Below, one piece after another: positions 31,331-36,395 of a stretch of 36,395 nt of DNA (its first letter is position 1; each line of letters begins with the position of its first letter). The notes under the pieces are model-generated. The model ran no database searches. It saw nothing but the letters and a program-made list of their open reading frames with translations, and was not told the DNA's origin. Made by a program: the position numbers and the translations under genes. Origin of the DNA: JBGSYJ01 sp041748075 (GTDB lineage Bacteria > Acidobacteriota > Thermoanaerobaculia > Gp7-AA8); assembly GCA_041748075.1 (NCBI GenBank), contig JBGTDX010000161.1, forward strand, positions 1 to 36,395, in the 5' to 3' direction.

Positions 31331-32766
31331 TCTGCAGTGGTCTCCTTTCCGGAAGAACTGTCCGCTTTTTTACCGACGGCCAGCAGGCTCAGACCAGAGG
31401 CAGGATTCTCAGGCTCCAGTCTCCGGAACAGGGGTACGAACATATCGAAGAGTCGTGACTGGGCGGAGGGTAGTTCCGCCCGCCGCAGGACCTTCGAGTT
31501 GATCAGCCAGGCGAGCCGTCCCACCTGATTCTGGAAGGCGGTTTCCTTTATCTCGAAGCCCGCGCAAATCAGCTTCTGCGACAACTCGAGGCGATCGTAT
31601 CGCCGCTTGTGGCCGACGCCGCGATCGAGTTCTCCGAACAGCTTCGAGCCGGCCGGAACATAGACGACGATCGTGCCTCCGGGCACGAGGACCTCATGCA
31701 TCCGGCGCAGAGCTGTTTCGTCATCGTCCATCTGCTCGAGAATGTTGAGACAGAGCACCGTGTCGAATTCATAGTGTTTGAGCGCCGAGGCGTCGTCTGA
31801 TTCCGGATCGAAGGATTCGACCGTGATGCCGGGCCGTCTGCGGAAAGCATTCCTGAGGCGGTCCAGGTATGCGGTTTCCCGATCGGTCGGGACGATCAGG
31901 TCGCGCCCGTATAGAAATCGCGTCATCGTTCCGGTGCCGGAGCCAACCTCGAGCACGCGCTGGCCGACCCACGGACGGACTCGTTCCCAGATCCAGCGGT
32001 TGTAGCGCTGGAGCCGATCCAGACGCCGCAATGTCGTGTACCCCACCGGCTCGCTGCTCGTATCGACGAAAAGTCCGTACTTCAGAATCGTCCAGATCGC
32101 GCTAAAGCCGTCTTTCCAGTTGATCTTCTTGCCTTCCCAGTAGTCCCGTCCGTGATAGGAGATCGGCACTTCGTAGATGCGGTACCCGCGGCGGGCGAGC
32201 TTCGCCGTTACTTCGGGCTCGAAGCCGAAACGGTTCGACTGAAGCCGGATCGACTGGATCACTTCGCGCCGGAATACTTTGTAGCAGGTCTCCATGTCCG
32301 TGAGGTCCAGGTTGGTCGTCGCATTCGAGAGGAACGTCAGGAAGGTATTTCCCAGCCGGTGCCAGTAGAGCATCACTCTTCGCGGATAGCCCTCGAAACG
32401 AGAACCGAAAACGACCTCCGCATCACCGTCGAGGATCGGTTGAATGAGCCGCTGATAATCCTCCGGGTCGTACTCGAGGTCCGCGTCCTGGATGATGACC
32501 AGGTCCCCGCGAGCCTCGTCGATGCCTCTCCGGATCGCGGCGCCTTTGCCCTGATTCACGCTCTGGAAGATGTGTCGCAACTCCGTCCACTCGTCGGCGA
32601 GTTTGGCCACAACGTCTCGCGAGCCGTCGGTGGAGCAGTCGTCGATGACGATGATCTCTTTCTCGATCGGGACCTCACGGACACGTCGCAGCAGCTCGGC
32701 AACCGTTGCCCGCTCGTTATAACAGGGGATGATGACGGAAAGAACGGGTGCGGGGGTCTCGCTCAT
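31327..32766 (-). CDS. Fusion of family 2 glycosyltransferase (polyprenyl-phosphate type) and SAM methyltransferase
   Basis: Two-domain protein of 479 residues. N-terminal GT-A domain (about 8-235): VLSVIIPCYNERATVAELL, IIVIDDCSTDGSRDV, NQGKGAAIRRGIDEARGD, metal-binding QDAD (93-96) followed by LEYDPEDYQRL, and FGSRF. This is the DPM1/polyprenyl-phosphate-mannose (or -glucose) synthase pattern; no C-terminal membrane helices are seen. C-terminal class I methyltransferase (about 245-479): VLEVGSGTGTMTRFL (271-285), VLCLNILEQMDDDETAL, VLVPGGTIVVYVPAGSKLFGELDRGVGHKRRY. The start chosen is ATG 32766, just before MSETPAPVLS; a longer frame to 32814 lacks support. A -10-like TACAAT at 32782-32777 would give almost no leader. 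It overlaps manC by four bases. Confidence 0.9.
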   Translation of the reverse strand: MSETPAPVLSVIIPCYNERATVAELLRRVREVPIEKEIIVIDDCSTDGSRDVVAKLADEWTELRHIFQSVNQGKGAAIRRGIDEARGDLVIIQDADLEYDPEDYQRLIQPILDGDAEVVFGSRFEGYPRRVMLYWHRLGNTFLTFLSNATTNLDLTDMETCYKVFRREVIQSIRLQSNRFGFEPEVTAKLARRGYRIYEVPISYHGRDYWEGKKINWKDGFSAIWTILKYGLFVDTSSEPVGYTTLRRLDRLQRYNRWIWERVRPWVGQRVLEVGSGTGTMTRFLYGRDLIVPTDRETAYLDRLRNAFRRRPGITVESFDPESDDASALKHYEFDTVLCLNILEQMDDDETALRRMHEVLVPGGTIVVYVPAGSKLFGELDRGVGHKRRYDRLELSQKLICAGFEIKETAFQNQVGRLAWLINSKVLRRAELPSAQSRLFDMFVPLFRRLEPENPASGLSLLAVGKKADSSSGKETTAE

Positions 32767-32888
32767 GCGGGTGCGTATTGTAAGGCACACACCGGGAACA
32801 GACCTCGCGATCACCCCTCTCGAGACATGGGTCTGTCATCACCGGTCTGCTGATGAACCTCCCCAAACCGGAGATATGTGGGAGAGCT

Positions 32889-32967
32889 TGTCATCCTGAG
32901 CGAAGCGAAGGATCTACTTGCAGTGATCGAGCGTCGCAAGATGATCGTTCGCTGGTTCAGGATGACT
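32889..32967. repeat. GTCATCCTGAGCGAAGCGAAGGATC repeat with hairpin structure
   Basis: TGTCATCCTGAG at 32889-32900 and TTCAGGATGACT at 32956-32967 are outer imperfect arms; CTTGC and GCAAG (about 32917-32940) form an inner stem. It lies in the 246-base gap between the divergent fusion genes. Because the two genes diverge, here the repeat is in a promoter-side region rather than at 3' ends. An ORF extension upstream of the kinase gene is a translation of this repeat. Confidence 0.7.
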
Positions 32968-33012
32968 CATGGTTCATTCCATGGCCGCGCTCCGGCTAAA
33001 CTTGCCCACGCA

Positions 33013-34416
33013 ATGAATCAGCTCACCGATCCGCCTCCGAACGAGGGCCTCAGAAAACTGATCCACATAGCATTCGGATTTGTCGCGGTCACTCTGAAAT
33101 GGCTCACGGCTCCACAGGCCGCCGTTCTGGCCTGCCTGGCGTTTCTGTTCAACCTGTTGGTCCTGCCGCGGATCGGAGGGAGAGTCATCGCACGCGATGC
33201 CCAGGGCCATGACCGCGGAATTCTGTACTACCCGCTCGCAGTGCTGGCTCTGATTCTCGTTTTCCATGACCGTCTCGATATCGCCGCGACCGTCTGGGTG
33301 ATCCTCGCATTCGGCGATGGCGCCGCGACGCTCATCGGCCGCGCGGTAGGCGGCCGGCGGCTTCCATGGAACGAGGAGAAAAGCTGGGCGGGGTTCTTCG
33401 GGTTCATCGAGGTCGCGATTCTGCCGGCATACGCCATCTCGCTCTTTCTGAACAGCGAGGTCACTGTCATTCCCCGGTTTCTCCTCATTTCTATCACGGT
33501 GATCGCCTGCGCTATCGTCGAATCGCTTCCGACAAATATCGACGACAACATCAGCGTCCCTTTCACGGGCGCGATCCTTCTATTCGGACTGTTTTCCCTC
33601 GAGAGCCTTCCGGATCTCCCGATGGACCGCACAGCCGGGTACTGGCTCGTTGTGAATGCGGGACTGGCGGTTCTGGGTTACGCGGCCCGGAGCGTGACCA
33701 TCTCCGGGATGATCGGCGGCTGGGTTCTGGGAGCGATGCTGATCCTCTTCGGTGGATGGCAACTCTACGTCGTTCTGCTGATCTTTTTCGTCGTGGGGAC
33801 TCTCGCGACGAAACTCGGTTACGAACGAAAGCGAAAACTGGGACTCGCGCAGGAACGAGGTGGTCGTCGTGGATTCAGCCACGCGTTCGCGAACACCGGG
33901 CTGGCTGCAATCCTTGCGATACTGATCGGGCATTCACAGTTCTCCGATCAGCTTCTTTTCCTGATGGCCGTTGCGGCGTTCGCGACGGCAACCGCCGATA
34001 CCCTCGGATCAGAAGTGGGCCAATGGATCGGCAGACGGACCTTTCTTCCCCTGACATTCAGGACGGTTCCTAAGGGAACGGAAGGTGCAGTCTCGATCGA
34101 AGGGACCCTCGCCGGCGCTGCCGGAGCCCTGTTGATCGGCTTTGCGGGCGTGTTGCTGTACGACCACAGGCTCCTTGGAGAGGGTTCTGGTACCGTGGCG
34201 CTGATCCAACTGGTTCGTGGGCTGCCGGCTTCCGTGGCTTTCTGGAAGGTGGTTTCGCTCGTGGCGGTGGCCGGTTTCGTCGGTTCCTATGCGGAAAGCA
34301 TCCTCGGAAACTGGAATCGGAAACGGCAAAGTCCTCTCCCGAACGGCGTGATGAATTTCATCAATACCATCATGGGCGCCGCGCTGTTTGCATTGTTCTG
34401 GAGCGGGCTCTCCTAG
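33013..34416 (+). CDS. Fused isoprenoid alcohol kinase (SEC59/VTE5-like) and DUF92/VTE6-like phosphate kinase
   Basis: Integral membrane protein of 467 residues with about 11-12 hydrophobic segments. Residues 10-205 match the CTP-dependent polyprenol/phytol kinase group (dolichol kinase SEC59, plant VTE5): LRKLIHIAFGF, LAFGDGAATLIGRAVGGRRLPWNEEKSWAGFFGF and VESLPTNIDDNISVPF. Residues 215-467 match DUF92 (plant VTE6, phytyl-phosphate kinase): SVTISGMIGGWVLGAMLILFGG, GTLATKLGYERKRKLGLAQE, GGRRGFSHAFANTG, ATADTLGSEVGQWIG, TFRTVPKGTEGAVSIEGTLAG and NFINTIMGA. VTE5 and VTE6 act in sequence, alcohol to monophosphate to diphosphate, so the fusion may do both steps. ATG 33013 is chosen because the longer frame reads a repeat. 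It is 45 bases before der. The substrate alcohol is inferred only. Confidence 0.82.
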   Translation: MNQLTDPPPNEGLRKLIHIAFGFVAVTLKWLTAPQAAVLACLAFLFNLLVLPRIGGRVIARDAQGHDRGILYYPLAVLALILVFHDRLDIAATVWVILAFGDGAATLIGRAVGGRRLPWNEEKSWAGFFGFIEVAILPAYAISLFLNSEVTVIPRFLLISITVIACAIVESLPTNIDDNISVPFTGAILLFGLFSLESLPDLPMDRTAGYWLVVNAGLAVLGYAARSVTISGMIGGWVLGAMLILFGGWQLYVVLLIFFVVGTLATKLGYERKRKLGLAQERGGRRGFSHAFANTGLAAILAILIGHSQFSDQLLFLMAVAAFATATADTLGSEVGQWIGRRTFLPLTFRTVPKGTEGAVSIEGTLAGAAGALLIGFAGVLLYDHRLLGEGSGTVALIQLVRGLPASVAFWKVVSLVAVAGFVGSYAESILGNWNRKRQSPLPNGVMNFINTIMGAALFALFWSGLS

Positions 34417-34461
34417 GTGCGGCTCGCAAGGCCGTCCGCCACTTCTGCAAAAGGAGAATCA

Positions 34462-35829
34462 TTGACCACCCTGAGAAAACATGTCGTCATCGCCGGTCGG
34501 CCGAACGTCGGAAAGTCGACGCTCTTCAACCGCCTAAGCGGAAAACGCCGGGCGCTGACTCACGATCTGCCGGGAATGACCCGGGACAGGCTGTCCGACA
34601 CGGTAACGCTCGACGACGGCCGTCAGTTTCTCCTGACCGATACCGGCGGGCTCGAGTATGGCGACTCTCCGCTCTCTGCATTCGCGGACGAGATCCGCCG
34701 GCAGGCGCAGATCGCGATCGACGATGCGGATTTGATTCTCTTCCTCGTTGACGGATCCGACGGCATCATGGCGGAGGATCGGGACATAGCCACCGATCTC
34801 CGTCGCCGCGCAAGCGACACGATTCTCGTCGTGAACAAGATGGACAAGCGGCTCGCGCAGGAGAATGTCTACGATTTTCATCAACTGGGATTCGAACGGA
34901 TGATGGGGGTGTCGGCTGAGCATGGGACCGACATCGAGGATCTGATCGCGGCGATCGAAGAAGTGATTCCCGAGGAAGAGGCGGGTGAGGAGGAACAAGA
35001 GGAAGGCTCGTATGGTCCGGTACGTCTTGCGATCATCGGGCGGCCGAACGTCGGAAAGTCTTCTCTGCTGAACCGTCTGGCGAATGAGGAGCGGACAGTC
35101 GTTTCTGAAATATCGGGAACCACGCGGGATGCGATCGACTCGATGATCGAGCACGAGGGCAAAGAGTATCTCGTCATCGACACCGCGGGCATCCGTCGCA
35201 AGGGAAAGACCACCGATGAGGCGGAAAAGCTCGCCGTGATCTCGGCAAGAAAGGCGATTGCGCGGTGCGAGGTTGCGCTCATCGTCATCGACGCAACCGA
35301 GGGTGCCACGGCGCAGGACGCGACCGTGGCGGGTTATGCGGAGGAAGAAGGGCGCGCAGCTGTCATTCTGGTCAACAAGTGGGACGCCATCGAGACGACG
35401 CCAACGCTGAGCCGGGAGTTCGAGTCTGAGGCGCGGAGGAAGCTCAAATTTCTCGCGTATGCGCCGATCGAATTCATCTCGGCAAAAAGCGGGAGGCGTG
35501 TCGACAAGCTCTTCCCTGTCGTCGATCGCGTGGCCGAGAGTTTCCGGAAGCGGTTCCGGACGTCGGAGTTAAATCAGATTCTCGAACGGGCCGTGCGCCA
35601 TCATGCGCCTCCCGCGGAGCGTGGCCGGCCCCGGCGTTTCTATTACGCCACCCAGCTCAAGTCCCAGCCGCCGACCATCGCGCTGTTTTCAAACATCGAG
35701 TCCGAGCTTCACTTCTCCTATCGCCGGTATCTCGAAAACCAGTTCCGGGATGAGCTGGGCCTGGTGGGGACGCCGGTTCACCTGGTGATCCGGGCAAGAA
35801 AAGGAATGAAGGGGAGAAGGCAAGGATGA
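34462..35829 (+). CDS. der: Ribosome-assembly GTPase Der (EngA)
   Basis: Essential double GTPase for 50S subunit maturation, 455 residues. The TTG start at 34462 is supported by AAGGAG at 34451-34456, five bases upstream. First G domain: GRPNVGKSTLFNRLSGKRRA (from about 12), DLPGMTRDR, DTGGLE, NKMD. An acidic linker (EEEAGEEEQEEG) precedes the second: GRPNVGKSSLLNRL (about 193), EISGTTRDAIDSM, DTAGIRRKGK, NKWD and ISAKSG. The KH-like C-terminal domain includes RRFYYATQLKSQPPTIALFSN. The final Arg-Gln-Gly and stop are encoded within the left arm of an inverted repeat. Confidence 0.97.
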   Translation: MTTLRKHVVIAGRPNVGKSTLFNRLSGKRRALTHDLPGMTRDRLSDTVTLDDGRQFLLTDTGGLEYGDSPLSAFADEIRRQAQIAIDDADLILFLVDGSDGIMAEDRDIATDLRRRASDTILVVNKMDKRLAQENVYDFHQLGFERMMGVSAEHGTDIEDLIAAIEEVIPEEEAGEEEQEEGSYGPVRLAIIGRPNVGKSSLLNRLANEERTVVSEISGTTRDAIDSMIEHEGKEYLVIDTAGIRRKGKTTDEAEKLAVISARKAIARCEVALIVIDATEGATAQDATVAGYAEEEGRAAVILVNKWDAIETTPTLSREFESEARRKLKFLAYAPIEFISAKSGRRVDKLFPVVDRVAESFRKRFRTSELNQILERAVRHHAPPAERGRPRRFYYATQLKSQPPTIALFSNIESELHFSYRRYLENQFRDELGLVGTPVHLVIRARKGMKGRRQG

Positions 35830-35891
35830 AGGATGAGGGATGAGGGCCCACCCGCCCGGGATGGGCGGAGGCTTCATCCTTCATCCTTGCC
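35819..35891. terminator. Inverted repeat forming the 3' ends of both der and the convergent small gene
   Basis: GGCAAGGATGAAGGATGA at 35819-35836 is the exact complement of TCATCCTTCATCCTTGCC at 35874-35891. A GC-rich inner hairpin (CCGCCC and GGGCGG) lies between. Each arm carries the stop of the gene that ends there, with an identical Arg-Gln-Gly-stop. Convergent genes and strong hairpins on both strands indicate a bidirectional terminator. Confidence 0.75.
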
Positions 35892-36105
35892 TCTCCAGGT
35901 CGAGCACTTGCAGCTCTCCCTGGGTCATCCGGATGAGGACCGAGCGGTCCTGATCGTCGCGGATCCAGATGCGGTTTGCGGGATCGGTGGAGTCGATCGA
36001 GTAGAGTTTCGTATAGAGCTCGTCAGGGCTATCGATGAATTCACATCCACCGTCATCGAAAATGATCCGGATGGGAAACTGCGGGCTCAGCGGTCTGTCG
36101 TCCAT
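35881..36105 (-). CDS. Hypothetical protein, 74 aa
   Basis: Small acidic protein that I do not recognise. It starts at ATG 36105, with GGAGG five bases upstream; the sequence runs MDDRPLSPQFPIRIIFDDGG, then CEFIDSPDELYTKLYSIDST and RIWIRDDQDRSVLIRMTQGE, ending LERQG. Alternating hydrophobic and acidic residues suggest an all-beta or alpha-beta small domain. No signal peptide or membrane segment. It diverges from yebC and converges with der. The good ribosome site and protein-like composition favour a real gene; a longer frame to 36213 overlaps the yebC start and is unlikely. Confidence 0.65.
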   Translation of the reverse strand: MDDRPLSPQFPIRIIFDDGGCEFIDSPDELYTKLYSIDSTDPANRIWIRDDQDRSVLIRMTQGELQVLDLERQG

Positions 36106-36177
36106 TTCATCCTCCGGCGTTGTGAATGATATTCTCTGCCCAGGAACCAGCACTGACCTGAAGGAGACACGTCTTCC

Positions 36178-36395
36178 ATGTCCGGCCACAGCAAATGGAG
36201 CACCATCAAGCACAAAAAAGGTGCTGCCGACGCAAAGCGCGGGAAGGTGTTTACCCGCATTATCAAAGAAATGACCGTAGCTGCCCGTCTCGGTGGCGGC
36301 GACGTCGAAGGCAACCCTCGACTCCGCGCAGCCATTGCTGAGGCGAAGGCAAACAACATGCCCAAGGACAACATCGACCGGGCTATCAAGAAAGG
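36178..36395 (+). CDS. yebC: YebC/PmpR-family protein (5' part; cut by window edge)
   Basis: First 72 residues of a YebC/PmpR/TACO1 protein. The N-terminus MSGHSKWSTIKHKKGAADAK is the family hallmark, followed by RGKVFTRIIKEMTVAARLGG and NPRLRAAIAEAKANNMPKDN with DRAIKK. AAGGAG lies 11 bases before the ATG. Members were first described as DNA-binding regulators; more recent work links several of them to translation of proline-rich proteins. It often sits next to ruvC-ruvA-ruvB, which would be beyond the window. The rest of the gene, about 170 residues, is missing. Confidence 0.96.
   Translation, partial: MSGHSKWSTIKHKKGAADAKRGKVFTRIIKEMTVAARLGGGDVEGNPRLRAAIAEAKANNMPKDNIDRAIKK

Noticed and set aside
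32878..33012. Extra 45 codons upstream of the isoprenoid kinase fusion
   Set aside because: They translate the repeat at 32889-32967, and the recognisable domain starts just after ATG 33013.

Overview
The window reads as chromosomal DNA from a GC-rich diderm bacterium. Outer-membrane TolC and MacA/HlyD adaptor genes, lipoprotein signals, a PilT ATPase, a B12-dependent acyl-CoA mutase and housekeeping genes (efp, recX, alaS, ftsK, pcrA/uvrD-type helicase, der, yebC) sit close together. The gene style and the dense palindromic intergenic repeats look like Acidobacteriota or a neighbouring phylum, but the sequence alone does not fix the phylum. There is no sign of a prophage, integrase, transposase, CRISPR array, rRNA or tRNA.

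Layout. 1-623 (-): a Phd/YefM-VapC toxin-antitoxin pair; the toxin starts with GTG and runs off the window edge. 973-6842 (+): a five-gene tripartite efflux operon (TolC, Yip1-family membrane protein, MacA-like adaptor, ABC ATPase, MacB-type permease), with a repeat element between the last two genes. 6878-9441: efp (-), a solitary LivK-type lipoprotein (+) and an alpha/beta hydrolase (-). 9563-19717 (+): pilT, recX-alaS, a methyltransferase, an acyl-CoA mutase large subunit with isobutyryl-CoA mutase-type specificity residues, and ftsK. 19750-24696 (-): three tandem HlyD/MacA-type adaptors and one MacB-type permease, all overlapping by 4 bp, with no ATPase. 24771-28263: UvrD-family helicase (-), a small membrane protein (-), a single-domain response regulator (+) and a ferredoxin (-). 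28424-30183 (+): SIMPL-domain protein and amidohydrolase. 30302-34416: a divergent set with GDP-mannose pyrophosphorylase, a glycosyltransferase-methyltransferase fusion, and a fused VTE5-like/VTE6-like (DUF92) isoprenoid kinase. 34462-36395: der, a 74-aa conserved-looking protein and the start of yebC.

How genes may work together. The first efflux operon looks self-sufficient. The second can only be powered by an ATPase made elsewhere, possibly the one at 4683-5399. The 30302-34416 genes together suggest making GDP-mannose, recycling a polyprenol to its phosphate, and transferring sugar to that lipid carrier; this is an inference from domains and adjacency.

Non-coding theme. At least five families of inverted or tandem repeats occupy most intergenic gaps. 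Several form the 3' end of genes, including stop codons, and probably act as bidirectional terminators. Several long ORF extensions upstream of true starts are only translations of these repeats, so starts were moved downstream to coded domains and Shine-Dalgarno sites.
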